DNA of 64,000 nucleotides from Rhodocollybia butyracea (lineage: Eukaryota; Basidiomycota; Agaricomycetes; Agaricales; Omphalotaceae). Each line of letters opens with the position of its first letter. Position 1 is the stretch's first letter. Below the pieces are notes generated by a model. The model ran no database searches. It was given only the letters and a program-made list of their open reading frames with translations, and was not told where the DNA came from. The stretch spans positions 102,984 through 166,983 of the forward strand of contig JADNRY010000135.1 of NCBI GenBank assembly GCA_015501585.1. Direction: 5' to 3'. Both the position numbers and the translations under genes were made by a program. Shown here piece by piece: positions 22,411 to 33,100 of this stretch.

Positions 22411-22555
22411 TTCCGAGATAAGTGCTAAAGGCGCTTATTGGAGGATAAGATAGGCAGACGTGAGAATCGGCATCATCGGCAACCGCTTATCACTTGCCTT
22501 ATCACCAACTCTCATCGTCGCGTACGAAATCCAGCCCGTCAAGATTTTTCAGCTC
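22411..22555 (+). repeat. Duplicate of the gag-like element's first 145 bp
   Basis: Matches 18529-18673 with no difference I could find, then diverges at AGCTC. It lies between two R1 copies, as though R1 flanks or captures it. Confidence 0.8.
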
Positions 22556-22617
22556 CCACCCACCCACACCCTTTACTACCAGCGTCTCCAAAGACGTTCC
22601 GGATCGGCCCATTTCTC

Positions 22618-22756
22618 GCGTTGGATACCCACCCGCGCGGGGCCGAGCCCCTGCCAAACCCTTATCCATACTTATTGGTCATAACACTCCAGTTGAGATA
22701 TACTTTGTTTAGTATTTACTATGATTTATTAGTACCGATTCAGACAACTAGCTTAT
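22618..22756 (+). repeat. Dispersed repeat R1, copy 3
   Basis: GCGTTGGATACCCACCCGCG to CTAGCTTAT. Its left end matches copy 1 at 6552, so the full unit is at least 139 bp. Confidence 0.7.
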
Positions 22757-22764
22757 CCAGATCT

Positions 22765-22895
22765 TTACAGGTGACTTGCGGGTTTGACCCGTGGGAATAC
22801 CCGTCTGACCCGGATCCGCCGTATTCAGGTACCCGTTCCCGCGGGTCCGGGTCAGGTCACAGGTCACCCCTTGGGGATTACCAGACCTTGTAATG
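22765..22895 (+). repeat. GC-rich repeat R2 (GGGTCCGGGTCAGGTCACAGG type), copy 1
   Basis: Holds GACCCGTGGGAATACCCG, then GGTACCCGTTCCCGCGGGT, then GGGTCAGGTCACAGGTCACC. Related pieces lie at 28722-28800, 29163-29328, 61255-61395 and 63867-64000. Ends seen elsewhere (AAGGATGGACAC) suggest a TIR element. Confidence 0.6.
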
Positions 22896-22918
22896 TACTA
22901 TATATGTACATTGTAAGT

Positions 22919-23258
22919 TAATCTACAGTAATTGACGTTACATCTTCTAGGTATTGATAATACAGTCCATATACTCGTGTTTACAGAAAAAAAAATGGTC
23001 CGGCATTATTTTGTGATGTATTTTGTAATGTAGATTATCAACAAATTATGGATTCACACCAAATTCTGAGTAGCTGCATAAGTGGTATTCATGTACATCA
23101 GCCTCCTGAAGAGGTATGGAGCCTGTAATACATGTACGAGGATAATAAATATGAGTGAAATAAAAAATAGGCATACAAGCCGGACCATTTTTTTCCGTGG
23201 CCACAAGTACTACGTCGACTGAGTAATTGACGTTACATCTTCCAGTTCAGATTTCTAA
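22919..23258 (+). mobile_element. Remnant of the 5' LTR of Copia copy 2
   Basis: AATCTACAGTAATTGACG and GAGTAATTGACGTTACATC blocks match the 3' LTR at 35350-35463. The 5' part is missing and the middle is split by a small TA-flanked element. It ends TTTCTAAA, directly followed by GGTTATGGGC, which would be the primer-binding site. Confidence 0.65.
22974..23207. mobile_element. Tc1/mariner-like MITE, 234 bp, TA target
   Basis: The inverted ends share CTCGTG/CTTGTG and a run of A followed by ATGGTCCGGC. The insert is flanked by TA, and the undisturbed LTR relative at 35.4 kb reads CATATACTA across the site. TA duplication and long A-rich ends fit Tc1/mariner. No coding capacity. Confidence 0.75.
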
Positions 23259-23335
23259 AGGTTATGGGCATATCTTTCATGCTTTAAAAGCAACGTGGAC
23301 ATTTGAACTAAAACTGTTGACCTGGAATTCCTAAA

Positions 23336-24430
23336 TTGGACTCATTATTACCAGTGCTGTTTGTGTTGAATCAGCTTCTATTCAGCCATCTCCCATTAAA
23401 CACCGTCATGACAGTTCTATCAACTGATGCGGCAAAACCTTCCATTAATCCTATTACTATTAATACATCTCTCTTCAACAAAAAACCGCTCAACAAGCAT
23501 ACTGACAATTGGCAAGACTGGTCTTCCCATGTCGAGACAATCCTTAGTCTATCCCAAGGCGCTGATGGGTACCTTGATGGCTCTATTACCCAACCTGACA
23601 AAGACACTGAACCTTGCGCGTACTGTAGTAACTGGCTCGTGAGTGATAAAGCTGTCCGTTCTTTCATGTCCCTGAAGTCAACTCAAGCAGAAAAGACATT
23701 CATTGATACGAGCCCCACTGCCAAAGGTGCTTGGGATGCTCTTAAGACTTGTCATGAAAAAGCTGGACCGGTGAAGCAGGTCTTACTCATTCAGGAAGCC
23801 CTCGCCCTACAATATTCTTCAACGGAGAAGTTCTCTACCACTAGTTCAAATATTTCCGATCTTAACACTTGCATCTGGGCAATGGGAACGCCTTCAGAGG
23901 AACTTTTCCTCTGCATCCTTATGATCAATGCCATGACAGCAGTCTCAGGGCTTGTAGCACAGGATTTAGCTAAATCAAAACCTGACTCTACAGGAAAATC
24001 CACATACACTTCCTCTGACATAAATATCACTCTTGACACCGCTCAGTCCTTAGCTGACGCAGATGGAAAAGCAAATGATATTATCCTCATGACACAGGAA
24101 TCCAGACCAGGTTCTAAATCCTCTAAACTCCCTAATCGCATACGGTGCACCAATCCTCGCTGTCTAAGACCAGATGGTCATCAATCTGAGTACTGTATCT
24201 CACCAGGAGGAGGTATGGCCGGAAAAACAATTGACGAATCCAGGTCTGCTTGCATCCATGACCGTGCAAATAAAAACCCGGCAAACAACTCCACAAAGCC
24301 TGTGAACTCGAAGTCTAACCTATCCATTATGACAGACAAAACATCTGGCCATGTGTACCCTGTCAACCTTGACACCAATACCATCGTTGGAGACTTACCT
24401 CAGAGTAACACATCCACCCTGCCAAACCGC
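23336..24430 (+). pseudogene. Copia copy 2: gag region
   Basis: Open from 23336 for 365 codons until a solo LTR enters at 24431. It shows the Copia gag (UBN2-like) layout: NKHTDNWQDWSSHVETIL near residue 55, then TAKGAWDALKTCHEKAG near 130, then a C-terminal Cys-rich CTNPRCLRPDGHQSEYC knuckle-like segment. The protein would bind and package the element's RNA. The ORF may begin downstream at 23408 (MTVLST), which resembles a gag start better. Coding continues after the LTR at 25275. Confidence 0.8.
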
Positions 24431-25274
24431 TGTAAGGATCTAGGCAGAATCCTTCGAGCGTGGGTTACGAACCTGGAAACCAAAGTGCAGATACACTCCG
24501 TACTTCTGTCTTTCAGCCGAACTGGGAAAGTTGGTTTGAGATGTGAAAGGATGTGAGTGTAGAACGGTTCCGAAGTGCCTATGGGATGTAAGACTCGTGT
24601 CGGGATTGTCCAAGGGACTAATGTAGGGATGGCAGGTCCGTACTGGCGATAGAATGAACTCGGCGAGTAACCCTAAGAGTAGATGAGTTTCCAACTCGAA
24701 GGGTAGGACCCACTAAGTGCAAGCGGCTTTGATAGCGATATGAGCGGAAGCGGAAGGTCAAGCGGTAGCTGACCTGATGCGGCGCAAACAGAGCGGAACC
24801 AAATAGATGATAGTAAATTGCAGAGGTTGTGAAAACAATGGAGTGAAGAAACAGAGTTAAAGAAACAGATAAAGCGAGAAACCGGAACACACAAGAGCAC
24901 ACAAGTCAAGGGGTTAAGCAATATTTCTAATATACTGTACTTGACATGGTACAGAACTATATAAAGGGTACTCGAGGACCGGAGTAGCGATAGGTAATAA
25001 TCTGAGAGTAGAAAAGACAAGAATAGCCAAAAGAAGTACAAGGGATGAAAGACAACGATGAAAATAAGCGGAAGCAGCGGGATGAGCATAAAGCATATGT
25101 ATGATTGTAAGAATGATGGAGAATGGATCGACGGGATCATAGAAAGTGTACAGTGAAGGAAAAAGTAAAACGGAAGCAAAGTGGAAGTGTATTGGAACCG
25201 GAAATGCGGCGGAAGCGGGTTATGTAACAGTAAGCGGGAAACGTCAGCAGTCTGTATATGCCTAGGGCATGACA
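24431..25274 (+). mobile_element. Solo LTR, family A, copy 2 (TSD ACCGC)
   Basis: 844 bp, TGTAAGGATC to GGGCATGACA, flanked by ACCGC at 24426-24430 and 25275-25279. Inserted into the Copia gag-protease coding sequence. It has the same length as copy 1 at 17496. Confidence 0.92.
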
Positions 25275-25902
25275 ACCGCCCAGAATTTGCAGGACTAGCT
25301 GCTGACTGTATCAATGATGTGTTTGATACAACAGACCCTGGTGGCATTGAATATGAAGGATGGCTTGCCTTTGAAGATCTGAAATCCACAGTCAACTGGA
25401 ACGAGAGGAGGAGAGAGGTTGATATTGCAACAGTTACTGTTGAACCGCCAAATCAATTTCCTTGTACCAGACTGTCCACAGCATAGTCACCATTTCTATG
25501 TGACACTGGCGCAACAGTCCACATAACCTCAGAATGTGATGATTTTCTCACTCTTTGCCCAATCCCTCCCAGATTTGTCAAAGGAGTAGGCGGAAGTTCT
25601 ATCACAGCCTATGGTATTGGAGAAATCAGACTCTGAACAGGTCGTGGAACCTATATTGTCCTCCACGATTGTTTATACATCCCAGAATCAACTGTACGCC
25701 TGATATCAATTAGTGCTCTGGCCAGACACTCATCCATCACTGCCCACTTTGATAAAAAATTCTGCTGGATGACTAGGAACAGCACTGGAGCAGTAGTTGC
25801 TCATGGCACACTCTCACCATCACGGAACTTATACATTCTCAACCTAGCATCTGCCGAGTTTGAACATGCCTATATCACCAAGCGAGCACCGACATTGGAA
25901 AC
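25275..25902 (+). pseudogene. Copia copy 2: protease and pre-integrase region
   Basis: Reads PFLCDTGATVHIT at about 25492-25530, the D-T-G of a retroviral-type aspartic protease, followed by the usual CLYIPESTVRLISISAL block before integrase. In-frame stops at TAG near 25485 and TGA near 25635 make it inactive. Broken at 25902 by a second LTR. Confidence 0.8.
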
Positions 25903-27460
25903 TGTCATGCCCTGTACTCCTGTACTCCATTGCGTCTCGCCCCGTCAAGTCCGCTACCGCTTGTCATCCCGCCAATCCCGCTCATGAACTTAGACCAATT
26001 GTGCTAACCATAGCCCAATGTTCCGATCCATTTGTAACTCTTTCACTAATTGTATCCAATATTAGCCAGTTTCCGTCTCCCTAGATGCCTTGTTCTATTT
26101 TGAGGTATGCCCTTGTATTACTTCCGTTTCTGCTCATCCATTGTAGTTTCTTTCCCTTTCACCTTAATCAATTGCCTAAGTACTTTTTGGGACCCTGTAC
26201 ATTTCCATTCTTCTTAAATACTCGTTTGATATCCATCAGGAAAAAGTCCCTATGGCCCAAGATGGCCTTAGTGTAACCAGGGGCCCCAGTGCACCCCAAG
26301 ACCACAGGTACTTCCAGGGTGCCAGGGTCTACCCCCCAAATCCTAGGGAGCCTTAGATTAAATTAGAGATCCCTGAATGTCCCTGAATGCCCCTGAGCTT
26401 TCCTGGGGCTCCCTGAGGTTCCCTGGGGCTCCCTGGGGCTCCCTGGGGTCTGCCCAGAACTTCTGAAGCAAAAAGCAGAAATCAGTATTATTGGACTGTT
26501 CAATACATGTTATCAACAAGAAGCAGAAAATCATTTGTATATGGATTTAGCAACATATTACATATTACACTACTAACTTTAATGTACAGTAATCAACTGC
26601 AAGGGAAGGAGGGGGATGGTGACCCGAAACATATGGAGCATAGAGACGACTGATAGGCCTTGCATTTATAGGTCAAAAATGACTCCAGTCAAAAGGAGTC
26701 ACTCTTCACAAATGAGTCATACTTCAGACTGTCAACTTCTTAGTAGTGATTTTATAATTGTAACCTCAGGGACACTCAGGGATAGCCAGGGCAGCCCAGG
26801 TCAGCCTGAGGACAACCCAACCTCAGGGAGACTCAGGGACAGCCAGGGCAACCCAGGGCAACCTCAGCACAACTCAAAGATGACTGAGGACACCCAGGAT
26901 ATGGCCTCAAACCTGGGTTCCCTGGTGACTGGGGTCAACCAGAGCCTTTGGAGACACTGAGGCAGCCTAGGAATTTGGATAATTCCTGGGTTGCCTCAGA
27001 ATATTCTAGGTTTGCCTGGGCATTATGTACTTTTCCTGATGTCTCTGATACCTTAGATTTGCTATATTGAAACAACCCCCCCAGTTACCAACTCATTTCT
27101 CGACTTATCAGTTTCTTTTACTCTATTTCTTCACTCTATCGTTTTCTTCACTCCGCAATATACTCTCTTCGATTCTAATATCAAGTCAGCTTCCCTCGAC
27201 TTTCCGCCGCCAATATCTTGTCTTCAAAAATGCTTGCGCCCAGCGGGTCCTACCCTTAGAGTCAGAAACTCATTCCATTCCTAGGCTTACTTGTACGGTT
27301 CATTCTATCACACTCCCGGATTCCGCTCGTATGTTTCACGTCGTCGCTATTCCCAGATCGAGTACACTATCATTGAATCATCCCATCGGAAACGTTCTGC
27401 CGCTTCTATTCGAGATAGTACATCAACCCGTCGCAATAAGGATCTGCCTAGATCCTTACA
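25903..27460 (-). mobile_element. Solo LTR, family A, copy 3, inverted, itself interrupted (TSD GAAAC)
   Basis: Reads TGTCATGCCC at the left and GATCCTTACA at the right, the reverse of family A, flanked by GAAAC at 25898-25902 and 27461-27465. It is 1558 bp rather than about 840 because another element sits inside at about 26237-27045. The target is Copia, just before the integrase HKRLGH zinc region. Confidence 0.88.
26237..27045. mobile_element. TIR element inside LTR copy 3, about 810 bp
   Basis: The ends are CATCAGGAAAA and, inverted, CATCAGGAAAA. The inner flanks are packed with CTCCCTGGGG and CAGGGA / CAGCCCAGG repeats on the two sides. Sequences next to the ends (TTGATATC and TCTGATACC) hint at a 7-8 bp duplication, but the boundary is not exact. 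Compare the uninterrupted LTR copy at 62182. No coding capacity. Confidence 0.55.
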
Positions 27461-27465
27461 GAAAC

Positions 27466-28625
27466 TTGGCATAAACGCCTTGGCCATGTGGATTACCAAG
27501 CCATCTATGACATGTCCCAAAAGAACATGGTTGAAGGTATGCCGATTGACCTTTCCTCTGCTCCTCCCAAATGCCAACCATGCATTGGAAGACCAAAACT
27601 CCGGTACCAAAGAAACGAAAGGAGGAATGGAGGACTACTAGACATCTAGAGGTGGTGTGGGTGGACCTAACAGGTCCCGAAGCTGTCTGTTCACATACCA
27701 GAAACCAATACATCATGGACATTGTTGATGATTACACTAGCTACCCGTGGTCAATCCCTCTTAAAAACAAAGATGATGCATTCGACAAACTACAGGCATG
27801 GGAACGAGCGTGTGAGATGGAGACCAGTCTCAAGGTTGAAACATACCAAACAGATAACGGAGAGCTAAAATCTAATGAGATGCAAGATTGGTTGAAAACT
27901 CAAGGGACACAACACCAGTTTACAGCCCCATACACCTCTGCGCACATTGGAAAAGTTGAACAAATGCATTGTACCCTCATGAACAAAGCTCAGACTATGC
28001 AAATCGACTGTGAATGCCCAACAAATCTATGGGATGAATTTTACCTCATGGCATCATACCTACATGCACAAACAACCACTAGTAGCTCCTTAATTGGAAA
28101 GACACCTTTTGAGATGGGCATAACAGAAAGCCCAATCTCTCTCACTTATGAGAAATTGGGTGCAAGGCATTTGCGCTCGTTCAAAACACACACAACCCAA
28201 AGATCTATGAACGTTCAATTGAATGTATACTGATTGGTTACAAACTGAACGCTAAAGCCTACAGATGCTATCACCGTCAGGCTAAACAGGTAATCTCCTC
28301 CTACCATATTGATTTTATCGAGAGTTTCCAACTCCCAATGAAAGAATCGAGTAGTGACCTACCAAACGACAATACTGTCAACCTCAATCAACCCCAATCC
28401 AAACCTGTTGATACTCCCATGGTCGATTCAGACAACAACAATGATGAGACACCTATACCCAAAACCACAGCAGCATCTCCTCAACGCTCCTCTAGGATAG
28501 AGAATCTACCAAACATCAACAACAGCCACAGAAACTGTGTCCAAACAGCCGTTCAACAATCCAAAGAGAGTGCAGATTGTGTAAAAGAAGCCAGAGAAGA
28601 GAGGAAACACCTTGTACAGGCATTA

Positions 28626-28680
<55 letters not shown>

Positions 28681-28722
28681 AACCAATGATGTACCAAGCA
28701 CCATTAAAAGACAAGATCACAA
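27466..28722 (+). pseudogene. Copia copy 2: integrase region
   Basis: HKRLGH begins at 27470. The frame shifts shortly after, and from about 27640 an rve-type core reads WVDLTGPE, then TYQTDNGELKS, then SAHIGKVEQMH, so D, D and E of the integrase triad are present. A further frame change near 28160 leads into ERSIECILIGYKLNAKAYRCY. A Lys-rich stretch contains 53 consecutive A. Frame changes make this copy non-functional. Confidence 0.82.
28627..28679 (+). repeat. 53-base poly(A) microsatellite in Copia coding sequence
   Basis: Uninterrupted A run inside what was a Lys-rich linker (ALQKK...KQPMMYQAPL). It is probably a slippage expansion, not a retrotransposed poly(A) tail, because the polyprotein sequence resumes directly after it. 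Confidence 0.7.
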
Positions 28723-29328
28723 GCGGGTGACCCGAGAGTCGATTGGGACCAAGCGGCAAAACAGAAAATAACTCAAATCCGCGGGTACCCGGACATTTTC
28801 AGCGGCAGTATATATTGAACATAATTTTTACTATAAGTATAAGGATCATTATTATGCACTACTATTTAACATGTACAAATTACTAGTCATTTAGCTGGGG
28901 GGAAGAAACAAAGTTGTGGCACCTTATAGTATGCTGCCACAGGGTCAAACTGCCTCAGAACCTATGTTGATATGTTCTGGGGTCATGTACAGTGGTGTTC
29001 CAAGGTCATGTAACCCAGTGGCAGCTCTCTATAAGGTGTTGCAACTTTGTTTCTTTTTCCTAACAAGCAACTGTTCATGTAATTGTAATAGAGACATAGT
29101 AGATAGTTTATAATATAGGCAAATGTACAGTTGCAAACACAAATTAATCTTGTTGAATATACAAAGTGGCAGGTCACAGGTACCTGCAGGTTGACCTGTG
29201 CTAGACCCGCGGATCCCGGTACCCGTTTCCCACGGGTCCGGGTCAGGTCACAGGTCGCATTTATTTTGCCCAGGTACCTGTGCGCCGGATCCGGGTTTAC
29301 CGGGATCTGGACTTGTGTCCATCCTTAG
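28722..29328. mobile_element. R2-containing insertion in Copia copy 2
   Basis: The Copia frame is lost at ...KDKITS and resumes near 29331 with CADAYADELKSLQDM-like sequence. In between are GC-rich R2 blocks at both sides and AT-rich sequence. The right end ACTTGTGTCCATCCTTAG is the inverse of the start near 63867. No matching left end or target duplication was found, so the element is truncated or rearranged. Confidence 0.55.
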
Positions 29329-29330
29329 TC

Positions 29331-30014
29331 CAGTGCAGATGCAGACAAATGCACGGCTGCCTATGCAGATGAACTCAAATCTCTCCAAGATATGGGAGTA
29401 TACAGACTCATCCCTCGATCCAAAGTTCCAAAAGGCCATAAAATTTGTAAAGGTTGTCCTGTTCTTAAGAAGTGAGATGAAAATGGAAAGGTCACCTGCT
29501 ACAAAGTCCAACTAGTCTTTAAAGGCTTTGAAAAAATATATGGTAGAGACTACACAAAGACAACCTCACTGACAGCACACATGGAATCCTGGCAAGTACT
29601 CCTCCACATAGCCGCTAGCCTCAACTGGGATGCCCAGCAAATTGATGTGAAAACGGCTTTCCTATATGGTCTTCTCCCAGATGATGAAGTACAATATATG
29701 GAACAACCAAAAGGCTTTGAAGAACCAGACAAACATGACCATGTCTGGATGCTTCAGCATGGCCTTTATGGCATGAAACAAGCAGGGCGCATCTGGAACC
29801 AGACGTTAAACGATGCAATGCTGGAATGGGGGTTTACTCGCCTAAGTTGTGAGTCCTGCATTTACTACCAAAAATCACCAACTGGAACCATTATTGCAGC
29901 TGTTCATGTCAATGATTTCCTTTCCATTGCTGACATTACAGAAGAGAACAAAAAATTTAAGGAAGAGATGAAGAAGAAATGGTCAATATCAGCTCTTGGT
30001 GAAGCAAGATTTTG
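29331..30014 (+). pseudogene. Copia copy 2: reverse transcriptase, 5' part
   Basis: Shows QQIDVKTAFLYGLLPDDE at about 29637-29690 with the first catalytic Asp, then YGMKQAGRIWNQTLND, then AVHVNDFLSIAD where a functional enzyme has two Asp. It ends at the foldback insertion at 30015. A TGA breaks the frame upstream of 29480. Confidence 0.85.
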
Positions 30015-32447
30015 CAGTTCAGTCACCCACATATTTGGTCTTATTAGTCTACACTTTTGTTACATTGACCTTACTAAAAGACTCAAAAACCTAGGCAAAA
30101 CCCTGGCAGCTAGGTCATGACCTTGGGATTTAGGTCATGACCTGGGAATTAGGTCATGACCTAAAAAATTGGTCATGACCTAGGTCAGGTTGGTCTTTTC
30201 CTGGGGTTGGTAGGTCATGGCCTGGGGTGAGATAGGATATGGCCTAGGTGGGGCAGGGCATGGTCTAGGTGGGGCAGGGCATGGTCTAGGTGAGGGAGGG
30301 CATGGTCTAGGTGAGGGAGGGTATGGTCTAGGAGGGGGAGATATAGTCTAAGAGGTGTAGGGTGAGAGTGGAGGATGGTGAGATACAGAATATAAACAAG
30401 AATGAAATATCATAGAATAATGACTTGAAATTTTTAGAAACATATTGGGATTTTTTACATATCTGTAGATTATGACAAGATTAAGCTAAGTCACAGTGCC
30501 CTGTTCTGGGTGGTCAGGGAAGCATGGGACTTACCTGACCTAGCTGATTTAGGTCATGACCTACTTTTTTAGGTCATGACCTACCTGGTCTAGGTCATGA
30601 CCTGGGTGAACTAGGTCATGACCTACCTGACCTAGGTCATGACCTACCTAGCCTAGGTCATGACCTACCTGACCTAGGTCATGACCTGTGAACTAGGTCA
30701 TGACCTACTGACCTAGTCATGACCTGCCTAGCCTAGGTCATGACCTACCTGGCTAGGTCATGACCCAGGCCAATTTAAAAATTACTAAATTAGGAAATTT
30801 TTCAATTTTTGCAGTGGACGAGGTCAAAGCTGATTTTATTACCAAATAAGGCAATTTCAAACACCTTAACCGGTTTTATGTTTTTTTAATAAAGTTAGAT
30901 ATATTTGAAAATTTTTATAAATTACTATATTAGGACTTTTATTTCAATAGCATTTCAAAACTTTTGCAGTAAATGAGGCCAAAGCTGTTTCCATTGCCTA
31001 ATTGAGAAGTGACAAATTTGCAGTGGATGAGGTCAAAGCTGATTTCATTACTTATTTGAAAAATGACAAATCTTTTGCAGTCGATGAGGTCAAAGCTGTT
31101 TTCACTACCTAATTAAGAAATGACAAAACTGAACACACAAACTATGTACACTCTTTCCCTAAGGACAATAGCTTGTGGTAAACATCCAGACCTTTTGTTT
31201 ATACACAGAATAGGTTGCTCACCTAAAATGAAGCCAATCCTGTGGTGGGAAGGGGCTGGATTGCAAAATATTTTTTGGATAACCTTTGGTTGTAGTGGAT
31301 GAGGCCAAAGCTGTATGCCCATAAAAGGAAATCAATGAAAAGTGTTGAGTCTAAAGATTGCTTGATATAACATGCAGATTGGCATGAATAAGGGTGATCC
31401 TTTTCATCCCCTGATGTCCTGATATGTTGTCTACTCTTTCTGAGTCTCAGATATATTTAGATGGCCCCTGGGAGATCAGTCTTTATTGATCTTTGAACTT
31501 TCTCATCAAAAACCCTCATTTTTTCGAAATCAGAGGATAAGTATCAGAGCATCCAGGGCAGGGTGGGCCACAGGCTTCTAGGACATTGTACCCTGGTATA
31601 ATAGGTACATTCAGATGACTCAGGAGTAGCTTATACTGTCCTGGGAGAGTGGGTAAGAAATAAAAGTCTATTGAAATAAAATTGCCTAATATAGTAATTT
31701 ATAAAAATTTTCAAATATATCTAACTTTATTAAAAAAACATAAAACCGGTTAAGGTGTTTGAAATTGCCTTATTTGGTAATAAAATCAGCTTTGACCTCG
31801 TCCACTGCAAAAATTGAAAAATTTCCTAATTTAGTAATTTTTAAATTGGCCTGGGTCATGACCTAGACCAGGTAGGTCATGACCTAAAAAGTAGGTCATG
31901 ACCTAAATCAGCTAGGTCAGGTAAGTCCCATGCTTCCCTGACCACCCAGAACAGGGCACTGTGACTTAGCTTAATCTTGTCATAATCTACAGATATGTAA
32001 AAAATCCCAATATGTTTCTAAAAATTTCAAGTCATTATTCTATGATATTTCATTCTTGTTTATATTCTGTATCTCACCATCCTCCACTCTCACCCTACAC
32101 CTCTTAGACTATATCTCCCCCTCCTAGACCATACCCTCCTCCTCCCAGACTATACCCTCCTCCTCCTTAGTAGACCATACCCTCCCTCACCTAGACCATG
32201 CCCTCCCTCACCTAGACCATGCCCTCCCTCACCTAGACCATGCCCTGCCCCACCTAGGCCATATCCTATCTCACCCCAGGCCATGACCTACCAACCCAGG
32301 AAAAAACCAACCTGACCTAGGCGATGACCAATTTTTTAGGTCATGACCTAGCTGCCTGGGTTTTGCCTAGGTTTTTGGGTCTTTTTAGTAAGGTCAATGT
32401 AACAAAAGTGTAGACTAATAAGACCAAATATGTGGTTGCCTGAAGTG
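30015..32447. mobile_element. 2.4-kb foldback element with GGTCATGACC arrays (TSD GATTTTG)
   Basis: Flanked by GATTTTG at 30008-30014 and 32448-32454. The termini read CAGTTCAGTCACCC on the left and, inverted, CACTTCAGGCAACC on the right. They are followed by a matching inverted stretch of about 90 bp and then by longer inverted arms reaching about 30960 and 31680. The arms carry the palindrome GGTCATGACC: about four near the left end, about eleven at 30547-30770, and three to five on the right. The central loop (30960-31680) repeats GATGAGGTCAAAGCTG. No transposase; it must be mobilised in trans. Confidence 0.85.
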
Positions 32448-33100
32448 GATTTTGTGTAGGTATTGCAATCTCATGAAATCGAGACAACTGAACAGTGGCA
32501 CTATCACAGACGGCACTCATAGATTGTATCATTGCCCAGTTTGGACAAAACAATGCTCACCCTGCTGATACTCCAATGGACCCGGGTCTAAAATTGTGAA
32601 AACCTGATCTTGACTCAATTCCAAAGGACAATCTATTGCAACTTCAAACCCTCCCATATGCTGCCCTTGTTGGCAGTCTCATCTATCTCGCCATTGGCAC
32701 TAGACCCGATATTGCATATGCTGTTCAACAACTATCACAATTCCTCTCCTCATATTCTTGGACCCATTGGAATGCTGCAATCTGCGTAGTCCGTTATCTA
32801 AAAGGGACCCGGGACTTCAAACTCATCCTTGGCGGTCTTAGTACACTCCTAAAACTCCTTGGCTATACAGACTCCAACTGGGCTAACTGTCTTGACACAA
32901 GGCGTAGTGTTGGTGGTTACTGTTTTACCCTAGGAACAGGCCTTGTGTCATGGTCAGTGCGGAAACAAAAAACAGTTGCCGCCTCCTCATGTGAGGCAGA
33001 ATGTATGGCCGGATATGAATGTGCTAAAGAAACCATATGGCTCCAAGCTCTACTCCTTGGGATACGTGTCGCTCAAGAGGAGCCAACTCCTATACTATGC
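32448..33100 (+). pseudogene. Copia copy 2: reverse transcriptase end and RNase H
   Basis: Continues from the foldback with LPYAALVGSLIYLAIGTRPDIAY and then RNase H with GYTDSNWANCLDTRRSVGG and KQKTVAASSCEAECMAGY. Stops before 32636 break the join. Ends at the CACTTCAGGCAACC element at 33101. Confidence 0.85.

Noticed and set aside
28516..28771. Poly-Phe and poly-Lys ORFs across the A run
   Set aside because: Produced by the 53-base homopolymer.
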